NCBI GenBank assembly: GCA_012656075.1
Contig: JAAKBF010000124.1
Location: 124,001-188,000, forward strand
DNA: 64,000 bases
Direction of reading: 5' to 3'
DNA from: Phytophthora hibernalis
Taxonomy: Eukaryota > Oomycota > Peronosporomycetes > Peronosporales > Peronosporaceae
Position 1 is the stretch's first letter, and every line of letters starts with the position of its first letter. The notes beneath the pieces were generated by a model that saw only the letters and a program-made list of their open reading frames with translations, searched no databases and had not been told where the DNA came from. Positions 32,694-44,396 of this stretch are shown here, piece by piece. The position numbers and the translations under genes are program-made.

Positions 32694-34714
32694 CTACAGG
32701 TGGCTGGTGTTTGAGCGTATGCGAGAATCTGAGAGTCTCTGCAGATTGAACATGTCGTGATATGCTTGTGAACTGATGCTGGGGCGCACCATCGCTGACT
32801 CCTGCATGCTTGGATTACCACCGCGCTGCGAAAGAGGTGGCAGTAGAAAACTGCTCATTGGGGCCCCCAGGAAGTCGTCTGGACAGGGTTCTGCCCCCAT
32901 GCTCGGCTGGGCGAGCAACGGCATCTGCTGAGTCGAGGCGTACATATTGTAGTTCGACTGAGATAGAACGCTGGGCTGTCCACCATTATCGTATGCCAGC
33001 ACACTTGGACGCAGCAACGGGTGCGCTGCCTGATGAGCGACCGATGTTTTCTCAAAGAGATGTTCGTTCTGAGCCATCAACACTAAATGTACCACCTGGG
33101 TGTACGCGACCGTGGTGCCTTCAAGCTCAAACAGCATCTTCACGACGCTGTTGAATCGGAACCGTGTGAGACAAAAACCAAACTTGGATAGCACGTTTCG
33201 AAGATCGTCGACCTCGATGAATCCGGTGCCGGCTGTGTCTCGTGCCTTCAGCTCTGTCTGAAGATAAGAGAGATCAAGATCCTGTTGCGTAAGATGCTGG
33301 AGCAGTGTGGTCGCAAACTCGGATCGCAATCGCACCACCTCGCTAAAATTCTCCACCACGTCGCTGAGCGTGTGGGAATCGATGCAAAGTGTGTTGCTCA
33401 CGACAACAAAACTGTAGAAGATATGGCGTTGAAAATACAGCGCATTCACCACCAACGGAAGCGGGACCAGCACCGCCGGTAGCGCACCAAAAACTTCGTA
33501 GATCTCGTCCAAATCATACACGACGCACTGAACAAACAGCGTGATAAGAAATCCATTGAGAACCAGCAACAGCATGACGGCAACATGCCATATCTTGAGA
33601 GAGACGAAGTGGATGTCGATGTTTGGAGATCCATCAACTACGCCGCCGATCGTCTCTGGTCCGTTTTCCTCTCCGTCGCTGAAAAACTCTCCGATGTACT
33701 GTAGTGCGGATGTTTTTTCTTCCGGCCTCGAACTTGTTGGTACTCGAGTTCTTCGTGTTGCTCCTGAATATTGCTCATGATTTCCAGTGCTTCTTCGGCT
33801 CCCTCACTCTGCCAAGCCTTGGCCTCCTCTTGCGCGATCGCGCTCAAGTTTGCGACGAGAACGGTTTTACTCTCGCTGAAAGCCGCAGTTCGTAGGAGAT
33901 ACTGAACGCACGAGCGCATGTAGAGAAATACCATGAGGTGAAGCAGCAGCAGAATCCACGCGACAATCATGAATGCCTCTACGAGTTCTTCACGCTCCGG
34001 CATATCGGCGTCCAATGCTTCAAGCAGATACAGCAATCCGCAGATCGCCCACGCCACGATTAATAACACGACCCACATTATCGGCTCGACCTCAATCATA
34101 TGAGAAATCTGGTTAGCTTGGGCGCGACTGAGGTACTTGGAGAACGGGAAGAGCTGTGGCAGTCCAAAGCGACGGAGGAATAAACGTCGTAGCAGCCGTA
34201 GCTCGACAATTCTCTTGTCGTTGGCCTTCTTTTTGGCCGCCACCCCACAGCACAAAACAGTTTGTGCGAATGAAGGTCCAGCCTCCTTAGCGTCCTCTGT
34301 ATTGTTGACCAAATCGGCTAAGTCTTTAGTACTGATGAGCTCGGCTCGGTCCGCCCGATCGTTTTGATTGCGGAGCAGTAGAAATACGGCAGTTGACTGC
34401 AAGATGAGAGTGAGTGCCAGAAAGAAGATTATCAGGTCGGCCACCTGGAACGCGATGATCGTTTTGCTGTAGCTGTCGATATTGGGGTTCTCCTTAAGAA
34501 TCTTGAGGCCGAGACTGATCAAACCCAGAACCATGAGCTCTCGGTAAACTTTCTTGAGCATGTGTTGATACTTTTGGGAGGGAGGGAACTTGTGTTCCAG
34601 TCGATGAAGCCCTTTCTCAAAGAGCACGAGGCAGAAGGCCAGGATGCCGAGGTGGACGAGCACACGCCAAAACTCGACATCCTCTCCTACCTGGAAGAGC
34701 GATCCGCCTGCCAT
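32694..34714 (-). CDS. MLO-like multi-pass membrane protein 2, one frame change
   Basis: Tandem paralogue of the gene at 29397-31415, same orientation, about 673 residues once one base is added. Starts MAGGSLFQVGEDVEFWR at 34714. Domain order is the same: MLO signature loop, hydrophobic segments, EF-hand-like DTAGTGFIEVDDLRNVL, disordered tail ending SNTSHL. The frame breaks in the T6 run (plus strand) at 33713-33718. Upstream reads RGRKKKHPHY; downstream continues TSALQYIGEFFSDGEENG, collinear with copy 1. Everything after the shift is conserved, so it is either a recent lesion or an assembly error. The first 57 or so codons are nucleotide-identical to copy 1 whereas the rest has clearly diverged. 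Confidence 0.65.
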
Positions 34715-35438
34715 TGTGAAGTTTGTGAAGTGAGCTCCCCAGCGGCGTCTGGATCGCACTATGTTATCGAACCTGAGGCAGCCAGGCTTTACAGATTGGT
34801 AAGGCACAATCATAAGCTTTGCCTTCCCAGTGTCGTCAAGGACTGGTCAAACTCCTTCGTATTAATAGATCATGAGCCGGGCAACCTCAACACCGGGTTG
34901 TCAATGCTAGGCTAGCACATGCTGAAGAAACTGGAAAATCCACTGTAGTTACGGCGGACGTTGGATGCCTGAGGCTCAGGCTGAACCGGACAGCAGCTTT
35001 GCGGTGGATAGCCGCTGTATGTTTAATGTGTGGACTCGCCGCGAAGCAGCGTGGTTGCCCCCGAAATGATGCTGTTGTAGGCTTTGTCTCACCGAATCTA
35101 AGGAGGACCTACTCTTGGCAACCAAAATTATTGCACCTGCACCTATACTATACTACCAGCACTTTTAAAATCCGACCGGCACGGTGCGAACATGAGCTTC
35201 ACTCAACATGCATATCTAATACTGCCAATCGTTTGACAGCACTGAAAACGAAATTGCAGCACTCACATCAATATCGGCCAATCTAAATACTCCAAATTTT
35301 GATTTTCATCCAATAGAAACACGCAAACTCACCAAAATCCGCCTTCGCCAGTCATTTCCACTTACGCTCCACCAAGCCACCGACCGACTCAACCCTCTAA
35401 GTCATGCCCCGTTACCTCCCTGGGTCAACCTCACTATC
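34715..35438. other. Intergenic, no gene recognised
   Basis: Between the MLO-like 2 start and the MULE remnant. The last 150 bases are C-rich and in an open frame leading into the transposase, so the element's 5' part may begin here. Confidence 0.35.
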
Positions 35439-36581
35439 GTGCTTCCGCGCTCCGACGCGGATATCCTCCTGGAGACCTTTAAAAGCTTCAAAATCAGCAA
35501 GAGCGACATGGTGCAGTGCTGCATCTGTACGGTTGCGGCACCTCACGGGATGCGAGCCCAGCTACTAGCCTGCACCTGCGATGCATGCACGGTGGCTGGG
35601 CGCGGCGTGAAATGCCCGTGGCGTGGACGTGAGGACGTGCCAGACGCTGAATGTGGTGAATGTGGACGAGATTTACGCCCACGCTACGCCAGTTCATTCA
35701 TCGCCGAAGCCAAAGCTTTCTTCGGCTATGAAGGAAGTGGCTCGAGACTGGCGGCGCAAGGACTCCGTCCACTGAGGGTCTGGCATGGCCTCATGCGGCG
35801 TTTCAACTTGGATGAAGCGTCGATGCCTCCCTTGGCAGTAGTCCAACGCTTCGTCCACAATTACGTGGTGGGCACTCTCGGTGGTAGTGACCTGCTCGAC
35901 GCTGTCCGCCTAAAGCTTAAAGCGGGTGGATACACCGGCCAGGAAGAGGAGACAACGGCGTTTACGTTCTCGTGGTGCAACGATCGGGAAGGAAGACCTA
36001 TCGTTGGGAACGGAACTGACCAAGATGCATTTGTGGTGGGCATGACAACGAAGAAGTTGCTCCGCCATGCAGACAGAGATCCGGATTCTTTCATCTTGCA
36101 TGTGGACGCCACCTACAAGCTGTCCCAGGTAGGGTATCCAGTGGTTGTTGTGGGTGTCTCTGATAGAGCTAGGCACTTCCACCTGCTAGCTGTCTTTATT
36201 GTCTCGCAATAGACTCAAGACCAGTACACCAAAGTACTATCGAGTATGTGCAGAATATATCAGCTGGTGACTGGAAAAATTCTGCAAGTGTAGTATGCCA
36301 TGGGAGACGCAGATCGCGCGCAGCGGAATGCACTTCAAGAGGTGTTTGGTACCAACGCCACCTTTCGCTTTCTAATGTGCTTTTTCCATGTGACCAAGAA
36401 AGTCTACGAAAAGACACGGTGTCTTGACTCAAGTGTCGCCGCAATGGTGATGAGTCACGTTCACGAGCTGCACTTTACTGCTAGTGACGTTGAGTATCAG
36501 CAAAAGCTAGAGGACGTGAAAAGTGAGTGGGCAAAGTGGTCACAGCTTGCTAAATTTGCTGCTTACTTTGATAAAGTATGA
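35439..36581 (+). pseudogene. MULE transposase remnant (second family)
   Basis: Plus-strand Mutator-like transposase of a different subfamily from the one at 3076. The N-terminus has a Cys cluster (CCICTVAAPHGM, CTCDACTVAGRGVKC, CGECGRDL). DDE core: ILHVDATYKLSQVGYPVVVV (first Asp) and MGDADRAQRNALQEVF (second Asp), then RFLMCFFHVTKKVYEK. The same frame carries stops at about 36210, 36291 and 36579. The Glu and SWIM portion is missing, so it is truncated and dead. Closely related to the copy at 48633-50327. Confidence 0.7.
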
Positions 36582-37809
36582 CTGGAAGAGGGTGTGAAGC
36601 GTTGGCAATGCTTCCACACACCTACTGGTTCAGCTAGAAAACACGAAACATCAACAGTCAATATAATATCAAGGGTTGGATTCTTACCAATTCAATACTG
36701 AAGGCATGCAGCCCTGTAGCACACTAAATCGTTGTGCATGGCAACGTGAACCTCTATCTTGCACGGAACTGCCAGATTCCAAACACACACACCGATTCCA
36801 TACGCCTGCGCTTCATGCGCGTCCGACCATCAGCTCGCGATACGCTCTGTTGCGCGAGCTTCTCCTTCTTCACCTCGCCCGTCAGAGGGCCCACATGGAC
36901 TCTGGCGCCTTGGCCGTCGGCGCCGCCCGCTTTACACATCATCCAAAGTGAAGGTTGGTAACTAGGGTGCAGCAGTAGGGTCCACCAGCAGTATTGCCGA
37001 CACAGGCCAAAAGGCAGCCTGCCGGCCGCCATTTCGGATCATTTCACATCTCAGGATGAGTCCTGGGCGGCGGCGCCCACTGGAGGAGCGACCGAAAGGG
37101 CCCGTACAGCCGTCGGATGTGGTCCGAGGTCCGTGCGAGGTCTTGGGTGTCGGTACGGCCGGCGGCAGCGCGGCCATCTTCGCTAGGCGAGGCGAGGCGT
37201 GATGCGATATGCGAGAGGGCCCACAATCGCATACCTGGTAGTAACTACCAGGTAGTCATATCGAATTGGACCAGACTGATCACAACCCCACGAATACTGC
37301 CACGCATGACGCGTCGCGTCTGCGCGCAACTGGACTGTCTCGGTAAAGTGCCAGCAAGTTTATTGCAGTGCTGAGCGCGTTTTCTACCAGGGTTTTGACA
37401 TTTCCTCGAATCTAAGCCGTACATGTAGGAAGGACGACTTGTTCGTGGTTCATGCATCATCTGGTAATGCGAGGATTACCTAGTGAGGCAAAGTCTTTGG
37501 TGATCGGTGATCACTGATCGCAGCCTGCCTCGGCGAAGGGGGATATCCACAGCTTAACCCTCCATTTTAAAGCTTCGTCATGAATTACCGGTAGTTGATG
37601 TCCAGTACCTCGCTTGCCAGAAAATTTCGCGATTCTAACAACCGTGAATAACCCGCGAGTTGAAACAGCATCTTTACGACGATGTTGATTCATTCATGTA
37701 TTATTCGCGCCCGGTGGAACCGTATCCGAATCGGGTTCAATTGAAGCCTCCAAAGTCTTCAACGACGATTCATATAGTGGCGTCTTCTTCATCCGCTCCG
37801 AATGACACT
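36582..37809. other. Non-coding, one perfect hairpin
   Basis: GC-rich block (36960-37210) without recognisable genes. A perfect inverted repeat, TACCTGGTAGT-A-ACTACCAGGTA, lies at 37232-37254. Confidence 0.4.
37232..37254. repeat. Perfect 23-bp palindrome
   Basis: Arms of 11 bp (TACCTGGTAGT / ACTACCAGGTA) around a single A. No neighbouring gene to assign it to. Confidence 0.7.
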
Positions 37810-38121
37810 TCAAGCGGTAGGGATCAACCCATCGAAGCTGAATTCGCGCAATTGCTTACTCACTGCTTGGTGTTGCTTTGCAGGTGCCTCGGCCTCGATT
37901 TCGCTTAAATCGTTCATGACGCGAACTGCGTAATGATGAATGTTGAGAATCAACACATACTTTGTGAAAAAAGGGATGACGCTGAATGCTATTGGCCATT
38001 TTCGCCGAAGAAGTCTACAACGAACTAAAAATAGGGAGTTTTTTCCGAATCTAAGTTCGTTTGTACTATGCTGCTCTTGAATATTCATGATCGCCAGGGC
38101 ATTGTCAGCACCCAGCTCCAT
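37810..38121 (-). pseudogene. Third MLO-like relic
   Basis: Internal fragment of the MLO-like family. NALAIMNIQEQH matches EALEIMSNIQEQH of copy 2 and the corresponding part of copy 1, followed by diverged sequence aligning with the loop before the next membrane segment (WPIAFSVIPFFTKYVLIL). It lacks both ends of the protein. It abuts the second copy of the 187-bp repeat, so it is probably a broken third tandem copy. Confidence 0.5.
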
Positions 38122-38306
38122 AAGATCCAAAACTTGAGCATCCGGTTGACAAACTCATTCGTCGTGTACATGTACCGTATTGCTGTTCGTCGGTATGAAC
38201 CGGGCAAGCTACATGTAAGCACGTGCCACTGTTCCGACGGCTTGAGTGTGTGCCGGCCATGATCACAAAAGTTTCAGGTTTTACAGCCACCGCATCTTTC
38301 ATTGCA
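38121..38306. repeat. 187-bp dispersed direct repeat, copy 2
   Basis: Same orientation as 31626-31812, with single-base differences only. See copy 1. Confidence 0.75.
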
Positions 38307-40135
38307 GAGTGCTTTTTCAAACTGCTCGGAGAATGCGGATGCTAAAATGCCGGCGCAACAAAATCTTGTCGTGCTTTTTTGCGTTCGTTCGTGCGTCTGT
38401 GGGTTGAATCTGCGCGCTGCAGCTTTCAGTCAACCTCACAACGAATTTAGGCCACGGAGATCCATCATAAGCTTACCACAGCAAGCAAAAGCTATCTTGT
38501 GGCGTCACGGGTACAGAACAATCATTAGCTTTGTTGGTATCCGTCTCTACAAGATCTAAAGTATCCCTTCCGCCTGAGCTGCAATTTTGGCATGAACGCA
38601 GGATACTGCATCATACCAACCGAATTAGTATTTTACAGGACATTCCGTAGATTGGCTTGAGGCTTTGTGACTTGCTTGTGGAGAAAAAAAAATGAAAGGA
38701 TACGCACCAAATTGGCAGCTTGCACATGATGGCACCGCATCTTCAGTTCGTACGGGCCCGCAGAGCTACAAAAGAGCGGATGACACCGCAGCCTATCATT
38801 CACGCCGAAGTCGAGATCCAGGGCTGCGGCGAGCTCACGAACTATTCTTGCGACCCACAGTTACGTTTGGCACCAGCTGAGTTAGAATTTGCAGACGGCG
38901 ACGACAGTATTGCAGACCTCCTTAACCCCATAGTTAACGCCATACATTTACTGTTTGAAGGGTTACCATACAAACTTCAAGTCAAAGGGTGAAAAAGATA
39001 CATGAAGTATCTTTATGTAGCATTAGCTTTTAAACCAAAGGTAAACCTTTAAAAAAGGTTTTCCGGCAGAAAATTTATAGTATGAAGGGTTTTGCGTATA
39101 TAAAGAACAGAAAGGTACATAATGTGTCATTTTGCAGCTTTTTCGTTTGTGGACTGTGATTGGCTGATGGTTTCGGAAATCGTCAGTAACAGCAGTACCG
39201 TGGAAGGCGCCTATCGAGAAAAAGTCAATAAAAGGGGTACAAAGCCATTTGGTGTAAGCTTACATTCACATTTCCGGCACGGGACACCGGCCCCTCGAAA
39301 CGGCTGCGATCATCACCGAGTTCCAGCTTGGATTTTCCCTATGAAAACGATTACTTTGAAGTATCATATTATAAGTGATCTGGGACCAGCGCCAAAAGAA
39401 GGATTTAGCTGCAAAGAAAGATTCGATGTGCAGGATTCTCGTCGCTGCTGGGTAGCCACAATGGCCCAATCTGCCTAGTTGAGGCGGCAGAACTGCTCCG
39501 AGCAAGCGACGCCCAACCGCCCAACCATGCTGAAGCACAATTTTGCGTACGAGCTCGATACCCAGCGTATCGCCAAACGACCGGCAGATGCTGCGAAGGG
39601 AGGCCCCACACGACTAGCAGAGGCCCCAAGCGACCGGCAGACACTACCAAGAGAGGACCCAACGCCACGGCCGTGCGCGCTCCAAGGCTTGGAAGCTGCC
39701 GGTTGGCGCACATGCAACCACCCTCATGGCTGAAGGCGATTACTGACAAGGACGATGCCCCGAACAGTGTTAGAGGATCGGTGGTGCCACGTGATTATCG
39801 GTCTGGACACTACAACATTGGCTGTATCCGTGTAATGCCAAGAGCAGCTACCGTTAACGAAGGCTACGTGACGACAAAAAGACGTGGCATGTAGCCAGAG
39901 TCGTTGACCGTCGCCAGTCTGAGCTGGGTTTAGTATACCGGGGTTTGTGATTAGGCCGCCGCCGCACGGACCGTCGACTTTACTAGAAGACATGGTAGTC
40001 TTTTATGAGGCTATTGGAAGACGGATTTGACCGGGAGCTCAGCCTGGTTGATCGTTGGAAGGTGAGCTCCGACGACAAATTTAGCGTGAATGGCCCATTT
40101 GGAAGGCATTTAATCGGGACTGGGCTGAGCAGCCT
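38307..40135. other. Non-coding / decayed repeats
   Basis: Short open frames without recognisable motifs. 39560-39665 holds degenerate repeats of AAGCGACCGGCAGA within a GC-rich stretch. Probably old transposon sequence. Confidence 0.35.
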
Positions 40136-40621
40136 TTGCCTTTGGAAGCGTTGAAGCGTGCCGCCGTGTTGCGAGTACGGCCTGACATAGTTCTGGAGAA
40201 TGACATCCAGGATTTTTTTGTGGAATCTCAAAATGAGTTTGGATTGGATTTGAAACAGGGCACGACATGGACAGTTTTCGTGGTTTTCTTGCGTCAGCTC
40301 AGAGATGCTGGTCGTGATTTCGCGTTTAATCATTTGGTGAAGCAAAATTTTGCAGTTGCTGGGCGCAGTGGTGCTCGCGTTCTTGAAGAAGTCGACCTCT
40401 TCGATGGGATATATCTTGTTGGGGCGCTCAAACACGCATTTGTTGGGCACGCCATTATTCTTCAGGTCAGTGGAAAACGCAGAACAATTTATGATGGAGA
40501 ACACGGTAATGCCAAGTCACAAACGTCTGTGAAGTGGATAATTTGTTTTCGTTCATTCGGGCATTCAATCTCTTTACTATGTAATTGCAGCAGATTGATA
40601 ATACATTTTTCTTTGAAGTAA
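40136..40621 (+). other. Unrecognised open frame, possibly TE-derived
   Basis: 161-residue frame (LEALKRAAVLRVRPDIVLEN... then GIYLVGALKHAFVGHAIILQ). The composition and the regular His-containing strand GALKHAFVGHAIILQV look protein-like, and similarity of style continues upstream in another frame (DWAEQPLP). I do not recognise the family. It stands among transposon relics, so a transposon-borne domain is the likeliest origin. Confidence 0.3.
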
Positions 40622-41035
40622 TGTTACAATTTCTTCATCATTTTGAGCATAGACCACATGTAAATAGGTCAAGTGTGTAACTAGCTGTACAAGCCAGCGC
40701 GAGGCACGTGGATTATGTCTTGTTGGCGCACTTCACAAGTCTATCCCCGCCAGGAAACCACAACAAAAATAATACTTCAGCACAAATACTAGAATACAGC
40801 TACGCGTCTCATTGAGCCGGTAAGCGTACAACTTGAGCGCCATTTTCACGTCGCGCGTGGTACGGCAGCACGCTAGTCGATCAGCTAGCGACTCATCAGG
40901 ATGAGCAGTGATGCGATGATCGTCGTCACAACCCAGCTGCTGTCGTCTGGCTTCCCAGTGAGAGTGTACGCTCCGGGGACCGAGTATCGGATCAGCAACC
41001 AATAGCTAGGCCCCGGCGATAGTCCTTTACTGTTA

Positions 41036-41190
41036 GGCCACAGCCTCGTTCTTGTCAACCGTCTTCTTGGTCAGGATCGTGTGCTCCAGACTCTTGTGCC
41101 ACTTGTACTCCAGTACCATGCCCCCGGAAATATGAACACCACGTATGCAACGATCATGAAGTTGATGCGGTTGATTCCACGTCTATGCGG
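41036..41190 (-). pseudogene. Possible last exon of a small membrane-protein gene
   Basis: Minus strand reads GINRINFMIVAYVVF (one hydrophobic segment). After a one-base shift it reads GMVLEYKWHKSLEHTILTKK and ends VDKNEAVA with a stop at about 41037. The tail looks like genuine conserved protein (basic, mitochondrial or ER small-subunit style), and a possible acceptor GCATAG precedes it at about 41182. No upstream exon is visible before LTR-like sequence begins. Family not recognised. Confidence 0.3.
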
Positions 41191-41199
41191 ATGGCATGT

Positions 41200-42040
41200 G
41201 TGGTGTTGAGTTTTGGGCGCTCGGTCGCCAGTCGGCAAGGTTGTCCCTGCTGAAGGAAAGTGACCGGCGTGCCCTGCTTGGCAGATTACATTCCCCGCAC
41301 CACAGTGACCACGATAGTTTAGTGACCGAGGCCTCGGTCGGGTATAATAAATTCCCGGCCGAGGGTACGAACCCTCGTTTGTACCCATTTCAGTTTTGTA
41401 CCCTCGGTCTTATAGAGCCGGGTACTGGATCACATACGGGGATCGGTTCACACTGGATATTTGTATTTGGATATATAACTAGCTAGAGGATTGACTACAG
41501 AGGCTCTCAGAGCCATAGATCAACACAAAGAAATCAGCAGCCTTTCCCCCAAGTCACCAAGGGTCAAGTCCGTCTTCGGTAAGTCTAGCTAGCTTATCTT
41601 AGGGTCTGGATACGCTCGGCTTGTGGGATGCTGGTCAGCGAGCCTAAGGTACATTGAACCGAGCGTTTGTTGCTGGTCAGTCCAAGAGATTAGAGTGGCC
41701 GAGTGTTGGGGGCGACGAGAAGCGTCGTTCACCATACATTATAGTGGGACCGAGTGGTCCATACATATTTTACTACCCGCCGAGGTCTTACCTCGGCAAA
41801 CCCGTATTAGGCTTGACAGCCGGTACCCTTCCTTCTGAGGAACTGCGGGGTTCGCGCGAAAGCGCAATATTGCATACTAGCCCTCACTCGTGGCTAGTGG
41901 TGCAGGTTATTGGGTTGGCCTAATACAACCTAGGTGTACAGAGGGTTCACATCCAACCCGGCGTAAGGTATCGTTCCTGGTCTTCAGGTTTGATCCAACG
42001 CTCGTTGATCTGACAAGGAGAAGCGAGTGTTGTTGGTGGG
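41200..42040. other. LTR-like sequence, boundaries not found
   Basis: Contains a promoter-like GGGTATAATAAATTCCCGGC at 41339, several inverted CGAGG/CCTCG modules, and GTTGGTGGGGCTCATCCATT at 42030, which resembles the segment after a gypsy LTR. It abuts the 3' end of the gypsy Pol remnant. No matching second LTR was found. Confidence 0.3.
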
Positions 42041-42181
42041 GCTCATCCATTTGGTGGTGAGAATTTCTGCGTGATCCTACACGACACATGTCTTAAATCG
42101 GCAGGTAGTATCCGCACATGGACAGTACATGCCGAGATCCGGGCAGTTGTTCACACTCATGTACACGCACACCTCGAAGAT

Positions 42182-43800
42182 CTAGATCGAAAGGGGTACT
42201 GGTTCACGGCCAGCCCACACAGGCACCACGCGATCGGGTCGATCCAGTAGATTCACACCATTTAGTCTAGCATTTGTTTTTTCGTCACAATAAAGACGGC
42301 GAATAGCACGAAAAACAGGAATGATCATGGCGATCAGCTTGGACACGTGAATGTCTGTAATCACGCTGTTCCAGATCTGAGATATAAGCACGAATTGTCG
42401 ATGGCATCGTCTTGACAGATCGTTCTTGTTGACCATTGGCTTGTGGTCGATATGATAGAGTAGCACGTTGGCTTTGCCCAAGCATTCGGTGGAACTACAC
42501 AAACACCTCACTCTTGAACCGATGTTTCTCGGTCATACCGTAGCCTCTCACAGGCGCCAAAACGTTGACAGACACTCAATGTAAGTTTTGGCCATATCTT
42601 CCGCCGCTGTGTTTCATGGGACTACACATCACAAAATCCACTGAAGGCACACTGGAACAGTAATAGAGCCACGTTTCGGCGTGGTGTCTCAGGTAGCGGG
42701 ATTACAAAGTCCGTCGATACCGTTTGAAAAGGTCTGTCCGCTGGGAGGTTTCCTGGTGAATATCAATGTAACCTTTGGTTTCCCTTTTCCCGAAGAGCGA
42801 TCTTCACACTCGTTCACGAATTGTTGAACGCCGGCAAACATGTTCGGCCAGTAATATTCCGTGTTAAGGCGTTTGTATGTTCTCGTGGTCCCTTGATGAC
42901 CTCCCTGCACCTCGGAATGACCGCTTCCAAGGATATCCTGTCTAAGCATAGAGGGTACCACTAATCGCAAAACCGTTGTGTGGAACAGCACCATCTTCCG
43001 TCGCCTCATTGGATTTCCGAGAGCCCAAAGGTCGAGTATAATACAGCAACCTGGATGTAGTTAGGACAAACACATCGGCGATCTTTGCACATCGTTGCAC
43101 TTCGTCAAGGATGATATCGTCCACATATTGGAGCAAAAAATGACTTGAATCTTGACCAACGCGTCTCTTCATTATGTGTACGCCTGATCAGGTCAAGTCT
43201 TCCGTCTTGCGCTACAACAATGTACATCGGCCGTCGAGAATACGCAGAGACGATAAGAGGTCCATCATCTCCGATCGGTGCGTTTTCTGCAATAGGTAAG
43301 GTAGTATCCGGATTTTTGTAAATGCTGTCCTTAAGCCGATTAAGTTGGCACAATGTCTGATGTTCCGCTTCTTCCGTCACCACCCGACCTTGTTTGTGGG
43401 TTTGAGCATCGGTGGCAAGATAGTCAGCCGATTGATTGTACTCTATCAGCACATGGATTCAAGGAGTTCAGTTTGACCGCAATAGCTTCAACAATGAGAC
43501 GGAGTGCTTGTAGATTTGACTTGTGGCATTGTATTGCCCCATTAAGCTGGTGTAGCGCTATACGAGAGTCGTCAATCACAACCAGTCCCTGGTAACCGTT
43601 CGCAACTACCCACTCAACGCCGTTCAAAATACCCCAATACTCGGCTTCGTTGACCGCAATGTTCGCTCGGAAACCATTCTCCGCTCGGACAACGCACCGT
43701 TCGGGAGCTACCAAATTACATAAGCGAAATACCCATCGGCACCTTTGTCAGGTGGTTTCGCAGAACCATCTGTACTCATCACTATGAGTTGGCGGCTCTG
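42182..43800 (-). pseudogene. Ty3/gypsy Pol remnant (RNase H to integrase)
   Basis: Minus-strand decayed Pol. RNase H starts TDGSAKPPDKGADGYFAY (catalytic Asp) at about 43780, then NEAEYWGILNGVEW (Glu), VIDDSRIALHQLNGA (Asp) and EYNQSADYLATDAQ. The integrase zinc region reads HQGTTRTYKRLNTEYYWPNM with a damaged second Cys pair (CEDR). The core is recognisable only as scattered pieces (LRYDRET), ending with ATLSYRPQANGQQERSVKTM near 42450. In-frame stops and shifts are numerous, including one right after the RNase H start. Reverse transcriptase is absent, so the element is truncated at about 43800. Confidence 0.75.
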
Positions 43801-44396
43801 TCGCACTTACGAAGGATGGTCGCTCGGTGACGCAACTATAGATTTTGGATCACTTTGGTGGATCCTGGGATTGGTGGAACGGGGTGCCCCATTTTTCGAA
43901 TTGAAGTTCCGGCCAAGGAACGCGGGCGGCGACGGCGTTGGCGGGCGCGTCGCGAGGACGGGTGGCGGGGACATGCAGAAAAAAGAACAAGGACAATGGC
44001 GTGCTGTGGCGAAGGAAGGGGTGTCGGCTGAGGCTCGACACGATTGCAGAGGACGGTACGCATAGGAATAGGAGGACGGAAGGATGGCCGCCTCCAAGAG
44101 CAGGAAAGCTCAGTCGTGAAAACTCCTTGGAACCAGCAAGTTAATATCTTTTTATATTGATTTGATAGGTTGATCTACTCTCCGGTACACACCTGCCTGC
44201 CATACGCCTCAAGGACCGTGGCTCGTGACAACTCGAAATGGCATTACATGTATTAACAGGGATGAAATCCCTGGGACTTGTTCAACCCCGGCGACCACGG
44301 ACTCGGAGGATCAACGAGCAGCACCAGACAGTCTGCTGGCCCACGACCAACATACACAATGACGGATGTAGGGTAGTATTTTAGAGATAACGCAAA
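43801..44396. other. Non-coding junction
   Basis: Between the broken gypsy Pol and the gag-like region. G-rich, no coding motifs. Confidence 0.35.

Noticed and set aside
41600..41900. Possible tRNA gene in the GC-rich stretch
   Set aside because: No cloverleaf with A and B box spacing could be found; LTR-like context explains the short inverted repeats.
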